NCBI GenBank assembly: GCA_019057775.1
Contig: JAHLWT010000166.1
Coordinates: 1-33,471 of the forward strand
DNA length: 33,471 nt
Source of the DNA: Promethearchaeota archaeon
GTDB taxonomy: Archaea; Asgardarchaeota; Lokiarchaeia; Sigynarchaeales; SOKP01
Reading direction: 5' to 3'
The notes beneath the pieces were generated by a model. The model was not told the DNA's origin. It made no database searches and was given only the letters and a program-made list of their open reading frames with translations. Position 1 is the stretch's first letter; each line of letters opens with the position of its first letter. The position numbers and the translations under genes were made by a program. This document shows, piece by piece, positions 1 to 9,143 of this stretch.

Positions 1-90
1 TTAAAGAAAAAAGAATAAAATTATTAAAAAAAAGAATAACTTATGAACTTAAGAAATTATATAAATAAATTTCTCTATAATATATGCCAT

Positions 91-2991
91 TTATCTAAGA
101 ATACTGAAGGATCTACTAGCTTTCCTCGAAATATTAAACTGATCCTTATAATATATTGCCAATTTGATTTCATCTGTAGAAGGGTCAAACAGATTCTTCT
201 TTAACTCCTTATTTTTGTCAATTTTTAGCACATAATTGAATTTAAAAGCTTTTCCAGGCTTCAATTCGTTCAGTTGAAGAAATTTTGGAAAACTTTCCTT
301 TCTTTGAAAATTTACATATGAAGGTGTTTTAAGCGATATCGCTAAATCCTTAAAATCGAAATTTGAAGGATTTATTAATTTAAAATTTAAATAAATTTCA
401 TTTCCAATAGTTTTTATATTTTTAAAGAAAAATATTTCCTTGGAATCTGATATTACATCGGGTTCAATTTGCTGTAAGTGTAATTTGTCATTAATAATTT
501 TTGCCTTAAGCTTATTTTTATTAATATATCTAAGTATTCTATCTTTTAATTGCTCAATATCTAAATTAATATAGGAAGAAAGAAGATCAAGTTTAATTGG
601 GTTAATAATTTTAAGATAATACTTAATTTGGTTAAGGAACAACTTACTTTCACTCTTTCTTATGAATTTTCTTAATTTGTTAATTAATAGCTCTTTAGAC
701 ACTCTAAATTTATTCAAGTATGGACGAATATACAAGGTAAATCTATTATCTTCGAAATTTTTCTCTTTACCAATTATGATATCAATTTGCTTTTCTGTTT
801 CTTCAAAATAGTTTTTTATTTGGGTAGAATTCATATCTATTAATTTTTCTGCATCTGAAAATTCATTTTTTTTAATTAGAACTTCTATTTTATTATTCAG
901 GTTATGAAAATTATCGTTAAACTTCTTGATACCATTAATTCTCTCTGAAATGATAGATTGGATATGACCTTGAAGAATTTGCATATTTATTTCATCAAGC
1001 GAAGTACCAGTTAAAACGTTACTTGCCGCTTTACCTTCAACTAACTTGCAAACGACCTGGTTAAGATACTCCTGAATTTCTATCTTTGTTTCGATCCATT
1101 TTCTTAAAAGGCTTTTAAAAATATCATTAAACTCTATATTGCTGATTAATAATTCTCTAATATCTGCATCCAATTTAAATAACTTACGTCTTACTTGAGT
1201 TATATTAGTAAACTTGTCTTCTCCAACATCTTTTAGTTCAAAATTAATTACATCAGTTTCAATGTTTATATCGATGTCATTTTCTTTTGCGTATTCAAAT
1301 TCTGCTTTCAATACTTCAATTCGCTTGTTTATTATATCAATATCTTTTTTCAAAGTCGAAATAAATTCTAATTTTTTCTCTTCACATATTTCAGAGATAA
1401 AACTCTTAATTATGCTTAATTCTTCTATGATTTGTATCCTAGTTTCCTCCCAATCTTCAATCAAATCAAATGCTAATCTTTTATATTCAAATTTATTAAT
1501 TAATTGATGAAACCGTTTGATCTTTTTTAATATTTTATTATATTTTTCAGTTAATTGAATCTCAGTTTGATTAAATTTGAAATTGTTAATATACGAATTT
1601 AATTTTTCTCTAAATTCAGCGGGAATTTTTTGAAATTTGATAATAGTTTTTTGAAATATTGATAATTCATTATTTATTCTTTCTATAGAATCGTCAATAT
1701 TAGGAAAAATAGATAAAATATTTTTTAAAGTGGAGTTAATTTCATCCCGCACTTCTAGATCTTTCTCAATTTTTAGAGATTTGGTTAATTCAATCGTAAT
1801 CCAAACTGATATTTTCTTATTCTTTAAAATAAACAAAATACTTTGCAATAATATTATAGTTTTTTTCCTTTCTCTCCAAAAGCGAGATTCTAATTGATAT
1901 AATATTCTAGTAATTTCATTTTCGATTTCAATCTGATATTCTTCAAATAATCTTTTAAATACTAAAATAATTCCTTCTCTTATTTTTTCAGAAGGATTTT
2001 CAAGTTCTTCAAATAAATATGGGAAAATATCGGTAATATTTTTGCAACTCAAGTGAAAAATCGCATTAATTAATGAATTCCGGTAATTAGAATCATCCTT
2101 TTCTGATATTGAATGTAATAAATTAGCCCAGATTTGATCAAAATTATTTTCTGCTATATTCACAAGCGCTTCGATAACTTTTAATTGAATACGATAATCC
2201 TTCTCTTCGAGCAAACTAATCAATTTTGGAATAATCGATATGATTTCTGACGATTTCTCTTTACCTATTTCACCAAATAACCAAATTATAAGTTCTTTTA
2301 CTCGATTTTCTTCATTATATAATAGATTTAATAATACATAGAACAATTTCTCTTTTGTTAGAAAATAAGAACTATGAATCTTCAAAAGTTCTGCTGCCGC
2401 TCTAGCAACATCATCATCTTCGTCTCGAAGGTTTATTATTACCATGGAAAGTAGAGGTTCTAAATTTTTAATCTTTGTATAATCTTGATTCAATATTTTC
2501 TGTATCGTTTTAATTACATTGAGTTTTACTTTCCAGTCATTATCCATTAATTTTTCTGTGTATTCATCGATAATTTCATACAACTCATCTAAGTCGATAT
2601 GCAATGAAAGAATTAAGTTTCCTAAAATTTTTACTGTTAATCTTCTCACAGAAGGATCTTGGTCATATAATCGTGCCCGTATTTTTTCAATTAACTCAAT
2701 TAGTAAATTAGGCCTAAAGAGACTGATTTGGTATGAAATTTCTAAGGACACCAGTCTAATCCACGAATCAGAATCATTAATAAAAGGAGTAATAAACTTT
2801 ATTGATCGTAAAGATATGGAAGAAGACTTATCACATATTAAATTCAATAAACTAAGGCTTCTGTAAATTAACTCTTTATCAGAAATTTCATAACTGTTAA
2901 TGATTTTAAAAATTTCTTCTGCAGCTTTCTCATTATATCCGTTTAAGATTAAACTTTCAATATTTTCAGTATCTAAAGATAAAGATGTCAA
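91..2991 (-). CDS. Large HEAT-repeat, coiled-coil protein with C-terminal winged-helix-like and beta-sandwich-like regions
   Basis: The 966-residue protein has three visible zones. Residues about 20-460 are paired amphipathic helices typical of HEAT/armadillo repeats, with recurring patterns such as VRRLTVKILGNLI and VKLNVIKTIQKIL. Residues about 470-780 are highly charged and helical, probably coiled coil. Residues about 785-845 read as a winged helix (helix-turn-helix near PIKLDLLSSYINLDIEQLKD, then a short hairpin), similar to the winged helix of PCI proteins. The last 113 residues alternate hydrophobic strands around NEIYLNFKLINPSNFDFKDL, like an Ig or adaptin-ear beta sandwich. There is no signal peptide or membrane segment. 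The start is a TTG without a clear Shine-Dalgarno, and no ATG lies upstream in frame, so the N-terminus is uncertain. It is probably a cytoplasmic scaffold. The repeat assignment is fairly safe; the two C-terminal domains are inference. Confidence 0.72.
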   Translation of the reverse strand: MTSLSLDTENIESLILNGYNEKAAEEIFKIINSYEISDKELIYRSLSLLNLICDKSSSISLRSIKFITPFINDSDSWIRLVSLEISYQISLFRPNLLIELIEKIRARLYDQDPSVRRLTVKILGNLILSLHIDLDELYEIIDEYTEKLMDNDWKVKLNVIKTIQKILNQDYTKIKNLEPLLSMVIINLRDEDDDVARAAAELLKIHSSYFLTKEKLFYVLLNLLYNEENRVKELIIWLFGEIGKEKSSEIISIIPKLISLLEEKDYRIQLKVIEALVNIAENNFDQIWANLLHSISEKDDSNYRNSLINAIFHLSCKNITDIFPYLFEELENPSEKIREGIILVFKRLFEEYQIEIENEITRILYQLESRFWRERKKTIILLQSILFILKNKKISVWITIELTKSLKIEKDLEVRDEINSTLKNILSIFPNIDDSIERINNELSIFQKTIIKFQKIPAEFREKLNSYINNFKFNQTEIQLTEKYNKILKKIKRFHQLINKFEYKRLAFDLIEDWEETRIQIIEELSIIKSFISEICEEKKLEFISTLKKDIDIINKRIEVLKAEFEYAKENDIDINIETDVINFELKDVGEDKFTNITQVRRKLFKLDADIRELLISNIEFNDIFKSLLRKWIETKIEIQEYLNQVVCKLVEGKAASNVLTGTSLDEINMQILQGHIQSIISERINGIKKFNDNFHNLNNKIEVLIKKNEFSDAEKLIDMNSTQIKNYFEETEKQIDIIIGKEKNFEDNRFTLYIRPYLNKFRVSKELLINKLRKFIRKSESKLFLNQIKYYLKIINPIKLDLLSSYINLDIEQLKDRILRYINKNKLKAKIINDKLHLQQIEPDVISDSKEIFFFKNIKTIGNEIYLNFKLINPSNFDFKDLAISLKTPSYVNFQRKESFPKFLQLNELKPGKAFKFNYVLKIDKNKELKKNLFDPSTDEIKLAIYYKDQFNISRKASRSFSILR

Positions 2992-3155
2992 AGTAGTTGA
3001 TAGGTATGTGTTTTTTAAATTTTTTCCTTCAAAGATCTTTTCTATCTTCTAGTATAAATAATTTATAAAATAATTATGCCAAGAACAAAATAATTTTCTA
3101 TTGAATAAGATAAAAAAAGATTAAAATAGTTTAACTTCTATAGTATAGCCATATT

Positions 3156-3704
3156 TTATTCAAAAAGTTCAATAATAGCTTGCCCGGGGGTTGCTACTCT
3201 TTTTCGGTAAGTTAGAATCCCCTCTGGGACTTCCTTGGTTTTTACTAAACCTCTTTCAACGTCTTTCTCAGTTATATATCCTCTTTCACCAGCTTCGAAT
3301 TGTTTTACAATTTTGCCGTCCCCATCTTTTATATCAACATTTGTTATAGTTGTCTGTACAACGTCAAAATGTACTTTTTTTCCCTCAATTTTATTAATTG
3401 TAGCCTGAGTTATGAGAAGATCTCCACACCTTACCATTCCTCTTAACTCTATAGATGTATCAATGAGGTTTCCATATTTACCATATTCAAGAAAATCTTC
3501 AAATAATTTTGAAATAAACCCAAAACTAAATAATCCATGAGCAATTACACCTTTGAGACCTGCACGTTCTGCAACAATATCATTAGTGTGGATTGGATTA
3601 GTATCTCCCGACGCTTTTGCATATTGTTTTAAAAGGTCTCTTGTAATACCATCAAATTCACTTTTTAAAACTTGTCCTACAGTTAGATCTGAAATTTTGA
3701 CCAT
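3156..3704 (-). CDS. MaoC-like (R)-specific enoyl-CoA hydratase, catalytic subunit
   Basis: A 182-residue hot-dog-fold protein. The hydratase-2 motif is intact around YAKASGDTNPIHTND, giving the Asp and His expected to hydrate an enoyl-CoA, followed by the substrate-helix region GVIAHGLFSFGF. The start is ATG at 3704, not the longer frame beginning inside the neighbouring gene, because a strong Shine-Dalgarno (AAGGAGGG) sits 7 bases upstream. It follows the 166-residue MaoC-N-like gene with one base between stop and start, so the two are translationally coupled and probably form one heteromeric hydratase, as in the HadA/HadB-type pairs of mycobacteria. Likely role: reversible hydration in fatty-acid or other acyl-CoA metabolism. 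The substrate cannot be told from sequence. Confidence 0.85.
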   Translation of the reverse strand: MVKISDLTVGQVLKSEFDGITRDLLKQYAKASGDTNPIHTNDIVAERAGLKGVIAHGLFSFGFISKLFEDFLEYGKYGNLIDTSIELRGMVRCGDLLITQATINKIEGKKVHFDVVQTTITNVDIKDGDGKIVKQFEAGERGYITEKDVERGLVKTKEVPEGILTYRKRVATPGQAIIELFE

Positions 3705-3705
3705 T

Positions 3706-4206
3706 TTAATACCCTCCTTTTCTAACACCAGCTGTAATAACAACATTACAGACGGGTTCATTGTTTTGATTTATTACTTTTACTATAAATTCAGTAAATA
3801 GCATCATATTCTTTTCATTTAGCCAAACTTTTCCACACTTACCAGTTGCTTTAAGCTTATCTCCAGGTTTAATATCCACACAACCTTTCCAATTATATTG
3901 ATTAGCGGTGTGTAGAATTTTACCGAGATCACGGACAACCTTACGCTCTTTTCCATCTTGCTCAATTGTAATACCAAGTACTAATTTGTATAAAGCTTTA
4001 ATTGAGAAGTAGTTAGCGAAAGCATGACAAGCGATAACTCCTTCTTCTTCTGTTCCCACATATTTAGGATCAGTTATTCCATAAACCTTTGCAAAATTAA
4101 CCAATGTTCTATATCTAATATTAAATGATGAAGATCCAGGAATTTCCATTCCTTTCATCGTGTTAATTAGAAGTTCTGCATTTTTTCTCATTTCTTCAAT
4201 ATCCAT
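3706..4206 (-). CDS. MaoC N-terminal-type hot-dog protein, partner of the catalytic hydratase
   Basis: 166 residues resembling the N-terminal hot-dog half of double-hot-dog dehydratases (MaoC_dehydrat_N). The N-terminal helix, the IRYRTLVNFAKVYGITDPKYVG segment and the conserved central WKGCVDIKPGDKL strand fit. The D-x-N-P-x-H hydratase motif of its neighbour is absent, so it is likely the non-catalytic subunit that shapes the acyl pocket. Start ATG 4206 has a weak AGAGATGAT ribosome site. Its stop is one base from the next start, and it lies 89 bases downstream of the mfnE-like gene, so it may or may not share that transcript. Assigned from layout and motif absence; moderately sure. Confidence 0.75.
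   Translation of the reverse strand: MDIEEMRKNAELLINTMKGMEIPGSSSFNIRYRTLVNFAKVYGITDPKYVGTEEEGVIACHAFANYFSIKALYKLVLGITIEQDGKERKVVRDLGKILHTANQYNWKGCVDIKPGDKLKATGKCGKVWLNEKNMMLFTEFIVKVINQNNEPVCNVVITAGVRKGGY
3712..3719 (-). promoter_or_regulatory. Strong Shine-Dalgarno that fixes the start of the MaoC catalytic gene
   Basis: On the minus strand AAGGAGGG lies 7 bases before the ATG at 3704 and inside the last codons of the preceding hydratase gene. It supports the 182-residue start over an in-frame start 57 bases upstream. Confidence 0.8.
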
Positions 4207-4295
4207 CTTGATATCATCTCTTTAAATTTTAAAAAATGGTTTTTTACGTTTAATAATTGCATATATTACTGTTTTCTTAAAATCTTTTCAAAAAT

Positions 4296-5024
4296 TTAAA
4301 ATATTATTTTCGTATAAATTTTATCTTTCTTATCTAAAGAATCATCAAAGAAATCAAGAATTCTTCGTGTGTTTGCATTCCCATTGATAATATAACAAGG
4401 AATGTTGTAAAGCTCGATAAGATATGTTAAATAATTATCAATTGGCTCAGAGCACATTTTTAGACGATTTAAGTTATTAGTAGTTTTAGCTAAATTTCCA
4501 GCCTTCTTTAACGCTTCAACTTCTTGAGTAGTAATTTTTCTAATTATTTTCATAGATTCATTATAGATACCATCAACATTTTTAATTAAAAAGCATTTTT
4601 CCAATTTCATCATTTTCGCTAAATATAATGTAATGGAATCAGAAGTAACATCCCACTTATGAGGTAATTCATCAGTTTTCCTCAAAAATTTGAAGGGGAG
4701 GAAAATTGAAATTCCTTTCGTAAATTCCCCTAGTTTATTAAAATCATCAATTAGTGTAAGTTCAGGAAATTTTTTCTTTAGATCTCTCCCATTATGATCC
4801 ATAGAAATAATTCCCATCCAATGAGCTAGATCTTCGTTTAAATCTAATGAATCATACATTTCTCTCACAAAATTTGCATAAGATCCTCCCCCTGGAATTA
4901 AAATAATTCTTGTCATAATATTCCTTACAATTAATTGAGTTATTTGAGAAATGGTTGAATGAATGTTTTCTAGATCTTCCAAAATTTTTCCTCCTAATTT
5001 ACATATTATCGTGTAATAGCTCAT
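4296..5024 (-). CDS. mfnE: Amino-acid-kinase-fold protein, probable MfnE (aminomethylfuran phosphate kinase)
   Basis: 242 residues with amino-acid kinase superfamily marks: K9-LGGK near the N-terminus, a glycine-rich IPGGGSYANF loop at 43-52, and the WDVTSDSITLYLAK segment at 124-137, where the Asp/Ser pair is typical of archaeal kinases of this subgroup. In methanogens MfnE phosphorylates the phosphate group of the aminomethylfuran precursor to the diphosphate used by MfnF. The neighbouring upstream gene is MfnF-like and only 15 bases away, which supports this reading over a generic acetylglutamate- or UMP-kinase relative. Start ATG 5024 has GGGAAG just upstream. A long C-terminal stretch (about 200-242) is lysine/aspartate-rich and less conserved. 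Pathway: methanofuran synthesis for C1 transfer. Confidence 0.75.
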   Translation of the reverse strand: MSYYTIICKLGGKILEDLENIHSTISQITQLIVRNIMTRIILIPGGGSYANFVREMYDSLDLNEDLAHWMGIISMDHNGRDLKKKFPELTLIDDFNKLGEFTKGISIFLPFKFLRKTDELPHKWDVTSDSITLYLAKMMKLEKCFLIKNVDGIYNESMKIIRKITTQEVEALKKAGNLAKTTNNLNRLKMCSEPIDNYLTYLIELYNIPCYIINGNANTRRILDFFDDSLDKKDKIYTKIIF

Positions 5025-5039
5025 ATCTTCCCAATCACT

Positions 5040-6110
5040 TTATAATTGATAATAAAATGCTCCCGCAACAGCAAAAGCCGATGAGCTAGTTTCATCGGGA
5101 ATTTGTGTTATTTCCTTATAACTATAAATAGTATAATATCCTAGATTTTCTAGGGTTACTCTAATTAGGAAATCAGCTGATAATCCCGTTATTATAAATC
5201 TTGGATTTTTTTCAAATTGAGGAAATCTTATTACTAAGTCATGCATTAATAGCTGAATTTCGTTAGATATTATCTCTTGCTGTTTTTCATATATATATTG
5301 GGCAATAAGATCCAGTTCCTCTTTTGAAATGCTCTCGATATCCATACAGATTATTCTTGAAAGACGGGCATAACAATCTTCTAATGATTTGGATCGCTTA
5401 TCTGCTGTATCGTTAATATATTGCTTTTTAGTAATGTTATTTAAAATTCTATGAACATCAGAAATTAATGCGAATTTTTCAAAAGCTATGCGTATTTTTT
5501 TTCCTTTATAAGGAACAAAATGAGTTATTGATGGAATGGTTGCCCTTAGCCCACCTGTATATATTAACTCATGATTGTATAATCTTTCTACATCGGTTTT
5601 TCCTTTAACTACAGGACTAGAATTAAAAATAGGAATAATATCGACTGTAGTAGACCCTGCATCAATTAAAATGCATTCACTTATAAATTTTCCTAAAAAT
5701 AATGCAGTAGAAAACCAATTTGCGGCAGAAATTGATAGAAATTCATTTTTCGCTTCAGAAAATTGGAGGAATTTATATTTAGTACTTATAAAATACATTT
5801 TCTCTTTTTGGAACACTTGCTCGAGTGCATTTAATATAGTATAAATCCCCTCTCTTTTTGTCTGAAACGCATCTGAAAGCTCAGCAGTAATTGCAATTGC
5901 AAAAAAATCTATATTATTTTTAAAGAGGAAATGTTTTTTTTTGAGATTTAGTTTAACTCGTTTTAACATAGCTGGGATTTCAGTTATAGTTTTTTCCCAG
6001 AAGGGAAAAAATTCAATATAAGAAGTACTATTCTTTATATTGTCTTTTTCAAATTCTATTAAGGCTGCTTTTGTATTTGCGCCACCAATGTCCAATCCTA
6101 AAATTTTCAT
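5040..6110 (-). CDS. mfnF: ASKHA-fold protein, probable MfnF (methanofuran aryl-ether synthase)
   Basis: About 356 residues from ATG 6110 (a TTG 9 bases upstream is possible). It begins with MKILGLDIGGANTKAALIEF, the phosphate-1 loop of the actin/hydantoinase-like fold, and has a second phosphate loop at ILIDAGSTTVDIIPIF. The 'TGLRAT'-like segment YTGGLRATIPSI and C-terminal ITGLSADFLIR plus SSSAFAVAGAF match archaeal proteins long labelled H4MPT-linked C1 transfer pathway protein. In methanogens this enzyme joins tyramine-glutamate to the furan diphosphate. It is the first gene of a two-gene unit with mfnE (15-base gap). The organism therefore probably makes methanofuran, consistent with an archaeal Wood-Ljungdahl branch. 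Confidence 0.78.
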   Translation of the reverse strand: MKILGLDIGGANTKAALIEFEKDNIKNSTSYIEFFPFWEKTITEIPAMLKRVKLNLKKKHFLFKNNIDFFAIAITAELSDAFQTKREGIYTILNALEQVFQKEKMYFISTKYKFLQFSEAKNEFLSISAANWFSTALFLGKFISECILIDAGSTTVDIIPIFNSSPVVKGKTDVERLYNHELIYTGGLRATIPSITHFVPYKGKKIRIAFEKFALISDVHRILNNITKKQYINDTADKRSKSLEDCYARLSRIICMDIESISKEELDLIAQYIYEKQQEIISNEIQLLMHDLVIRFPQFEKNPRFIITGLSADFLIRVTLENLGYYTIYSYKEITQIPDETSSSAFAVAGAFYYQL

Positions 6111-6235
6111 AGGAATCAACTTTTAAATTACCAAAGTCTAATTTAAAACCTTCCATAACCTTTTCTATTCTACTAAACATAAAAAAGTTACTTACTCACT
6201 TAATTTGTTTTTAAAATAGAATGAAATGACGTACC

Positions 6236-7276
6236 TTATTCTCGATCTTCGTATCTCTTTTTTAAGGTTAGAATCAGATTATCGAAATTTTCTCCGGTAA
6301 GGGCATTTGTCAGATAGAACTGGTTATCATTAAGATTCAATGCTTCCTTCAGATAATCAATCTCAGAGTCTTTAGCTAAATCCATCTTATTAAAAACAAC
6401 AATCATTTCTATTTGGCCTTCTTTTGAAAAATTTTGCTTTATCTCATGAAATAATTCAATTTGAGAGTCAACTGGGTATCCTGAAGCCGGTGTTGGGTCA
6501 AACACGAATAAGATTAAATCAGATATTAGTCTTAATGCCAAAATTGCTTGTTTCTCAATATTATTTCTTTTAAACATGGGCCTATCTAAAATTCCAGGAG
6601 TATCTAGACATTGTATTTTAATTCTATCAAACTTTCTATCAATATTTAAGTGCCCCATTATTAATTTTTTTGTTGTAAAAGGATATTCTTGGACTTCTAT
6701 CTTTTTGTTAGTTGAAATATTTTTTACAATACTGCTCTTTCCCACATTAGGATATCCCGCAACTACAACACATGGCATTGTATAATCAATTGAAGGAATC
6801 TCTCTTAAACGCCCTCTAATATCATTTAAATATTCCAGATTTCTATTTTGCTTATTTATAATAGAAGAGATCCTTCCAAAAGCAGATCTTCTTAATCGAT
6901 CACCATCTCTTGGAATTTCAATTCTCTTCAATCTATTAATATATTCTCTTTCTATTTTTCTAAGAACAGGTAAAATTCCATTTATTTTACCTAGTGTTAG
7001 TTTAAATTCATCGATATTAACTAATAATGAAGCAAGTTCTTTGTAAAAATCTGGAAGTTCCTCAATTATGGGAACCATTTTTATTATTTTAAAAACCTTT
7101 TCTATTAAAGTCTCAGCCGCAGTTTTTATACGTCTTGATTCTTTTTTTTTAGCCTTAATTATTATTGGAGCATTTTTCGAAACTTGAGCAGAACTTTTCA
7201 TTGCTCTTTTAAAAGCTATATCCAATAATTCTTTTGAATTTGGAACGTGATAAAATTTATTAAACGGATTTTTCAT
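6236..7276 (-). CDS. NOG1/OBG-family GTPase
   Basis: 346 residues. An N-terminal helical region (about 1-165), typical of the NOG1 N-terminal bundle, precedes the G domain: G1 GYPNVGKS at 174-181, switch region with YPFTT at 198-202, G3 DTPG at 225-228 and G4 NKMD at 296-299. In eukaryotes Nog1 works in 60S ribosome assembly, and archaeal members are presumed to act on the large subunit. The length matches archaeal NOG1, which lacks the long eukaryotic C-terminal extension. Start ATG 7276 lacks a clear Shine-Dalgarno. It is about 125 bases upstream of mfnF on the same strand, so it is likely a separate unit. Confidence 0.9.
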   Translation of the reverse strand: MKNPFNKFYHVPNSKELLDIAFKRAMKSSAQVSKNAPIIIKAKKKESRRIKTAAETLIEKVFKIIKMVPIIEELPDFYKELASLLVNIDEFKLTLGKINGILPVLRKIEREYINRLKRIEIPRDGDRLRRSAFGRISSIINKQNRNLEYLNDIRGRLREIPSIDYTMPCVVVAGYPNVGKSSIVKNISTNKKIEVQEYPFTTKKLIMGHLNIDRKFDRIKIQCLDTPGILDRPMFKRNNIEKQAILALRLISDLILFVFDPTPASGYPVDSQIELFHEIKQNFSKEGQIEMIVVFNKMDLAKDSEIDYLKEALNLNDNQFYLTNALTGENFDNLILTLKKRYEDRE

Positions 7277-7324
7277 AAAAAAATCAAATTATACCTTATA
7301 AAAGATAAAAAGATTGATGTTTTA

Positions 7325-7897
7325 TTACATTTTGGTTCGAAGAAATGCTATTTTGTTCTCTATCTCCACAATTTTTTCTGATAAATCTAATGTATCTTTT
7401 GGAATCGATTTATATATTTCCAATATATATTCATATCTCCCTATAACTCTTGGAATTTTCCCTAATTTCTCCTCTCTTGCCGCTTTCTCTAAAAGCATTT
7501 TGACTTTTTCAAGATTTTTCCTCATTTCTGGAGGTAAAATAGTTTGTTGAGCTTGTTGCTTCTCTCGCACTCTTTGCTTCTCACTTAATACTTTTTCGAC
7601 TCGATTTTGAAAGTCCTGCTCACTCTTTGTTCTTAATGTTGTCCCTTGTATTTCCCGTTTAAGTAAATTCTTCACTCTTGAGATTCGTTGGTTTAGCATA
7701 CCAATTTTTCCATGAAATCCTAATTGGGAATAAAGAGCTTTCGCTTCTTCTAAGAGGACGACTGTTGAGGAAAAGTTTTTTTTCTGAAATTCAATTTTTG
7801 ATTGATTTTCTAAGGTTTCTGCTTTTTTTTCCAACTCGTCATAAGGTCCGGGCATAGGTAACACATAATATTGATTATTTATAATACTATACTTCAT
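7325..7897 (-). CDS. Small helical protein with TPR/MIT-like helical hairpins
   Basis: About 190 residues with no catalytic motif. Residues about 18-75 form helix pairs with a TPR- or MIT-like pattern (SKIEFQKKNFSSTVVLLEEA, then ALYSQLGFHGKIG). A charged Gln/Arg-rich linker follows, then a second helical hairpin near LPPEMRKNLEKVKMLLEKAA. It is cytoplasmic by composition. Start ATG 7897 is chosen over two TTG codons immediately before it; a later ATG at 7855 is also possible since no Shine-Dalgarno decides. It is divergent from the semialdehyde dehydrogenase gene. Family unknown; probably an adaptor or part of an unrecognised complex. Confidence 0.6.
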   Translation of the reverse strand: MKYSIINNQYYVLPMPGPYDELEKKAETLENQSKIEFQKKNFSSTVVLLEEAKALYSQLGFHGKIGMLNQRISRVKNLLKREIQGTTLRTKSEQDFQNRVEKVLSEKQRVREKQQAQQTILPPEMRKNLEKVKMLLEKAAREEKLGKIPRVIGRYEYILEIYKSIPKDTLDLSEKIVEIENKIAFLRTKM

Positions 7898-8042
7898 CAA
7901 CAAAAATCTTAATTTCGATATAAAATAAAGATTCTAAGAATTAAAAATTGCTTTTTATTGATTATTGGTTTTTAATCAGACCATAATTTAAAAATTCTTC
8001 ACGATTAACTTACTTATATTAAATACTTAATTGAGAAAACAA

Positions 8043-9131
8043 ATGAGTAAAAATAAAGTTGGTATATTAGGAGCGACTGGCGTGGTAGGTCAAAATTACA
8101 TTAAATTATTACAAAATCATCCTTGGTTTCAAATAACAGACGTTGCTGCTTCTCCAAGGTCATCAAATAAAACATATAAAGAAGCTGTAAAACACAAGTG
8201 GCAAATGCCCTTCCCAATCCCACATAATTTAAGAAATTTAATTGTGAGAGATGTACAAGACTTGGAATCTTTGGATCCCGAAATAAGTTTTGTTTTTTCT
8301 GCTATTAATTTACCCAATAAAGAAGATATCAAGACCGTTGAATTTGAATACGCTAAAAAAGGAATTCCTGTAATCTCAAATAACTCCGCACATAGGTGGA
8401 CTCCTGATGTACCAATGATAATTGGAGAAATTAATTATGAACACATCAATGTAATCCCTATTCAGCAACAAAAGAGAGGATTTACCAATGGTTTTGTTGT
8501 AGTGAAACCTAATTGTTCATTACAAAGTTATCTTACACCAATTTTTGCTCTTGAAACGGCTGGATTTAAGATAGATAAATTAATAATAACTACACTTCAA
8601 GCAGTTTCGGGAGCGGGATATCCTGGAGTTTCTTCATTAGACATGGTTGATAATATAGTCCCTTACATCGGAGGAGAGGAAGAAAAAACAGAAAAGGAAC
8701 CATTAAAAATTTTAGGAAAAGTAGGAGAAAGTGGAATAATAAATGATGGCTCCATACAAATTAGTGCGACTTGTACAAGAGTTCCCGTTATTGATGGCCA
8801 TACTGCATCTGTGAATATGAAATTCAAAGATAAAGTTCCTTCAAGACAGAAGATAATCGAAATTTGGAAAAATTTTAAATCCATTCCTCAAGAATTAGAC
8901 TTACCATTTGCTCCAAAGCAACCTATAATTTATTTAGAAGACATTGATAGGCCTCAGCCACGAAAGGATAGAGATAATGACAAAGGAATGGCGGTAACAG
9001 TTGGTAGATTAAGAGAGGATAATGTCTTTGATTATAAATTCGTATCTCTTAGCCATAATACAGTGAGAGGTGCTGCGGGAGGTGCTATATTAAATGCTGA
9101 ATTGCTAGTGACAAAAGGTTTTATTAAATAA
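8043..9131 (+). CDS. asd: Aspartate-semialdehyde dehydrogenase
   Basis: 362 residues from ATG 8043. It has the Rossmann loop GILGATGVVGQNY at the N-terminus, the active-site cysteine in VVKPNCSLQSYLTP, and the glycine-rich SGAGYPGVSSLDM segment, followed by the catalytic His region in CTRVPVIDGHTASV. This is the archaeal/fungal-type enzyme that reduces aspartyl phosphate to the semialdehyde with NADPH, feeding threonine, methionine and lysine synthesis. A TTG 12 bases upstream is in frame but the ATG gives the usual N-terminus. No aspartokinase lies beside it. It converges on the 508-residue gene with a 12-base gap. Confidence 0.95.
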   Translation: MSKNKVGILGATGVVGQNYIKLLQNHPWFQITDVAASPRSSNKTYKEAVKHKWQMPFPIPHNLRNLIVRDVQDLESLDPEISFVFSAINLPNKEDIKTVEFEYAKKGIPVISNNSAHRWTPDVPMIIGEINYEHINVIPIQQQKRGFTNGFVVVKPNCSLQSYLTPIFALETAGFKIDKLIITTLQAVSGAGYPGVSSLDMVDNIVPYIGGEEEKTEKEPLKILGKVGESGIINDGSIQISATCTRVPVIDGHTASVNMKFKDKVPSRQKIIEIWKNFKSIPQELDLPFAPKQPIIYLEDIDRPQPRKDRDNDKGMAVTVGRLREDNVFDYKFVSLSHNTVRGAAGGAILNAELLVTKGFIK

Positions 9132-9143
9132 TTAATAATTTCC

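Noticed and set aside
1214..1507. Plus-strand open frame of 97 codons inside the HEAT-repeat gene
   Set aside because: Ser/Phe-rich translation is the reverse complement of the Lys/Glu-rich coding strand; no ribosome site or domain.
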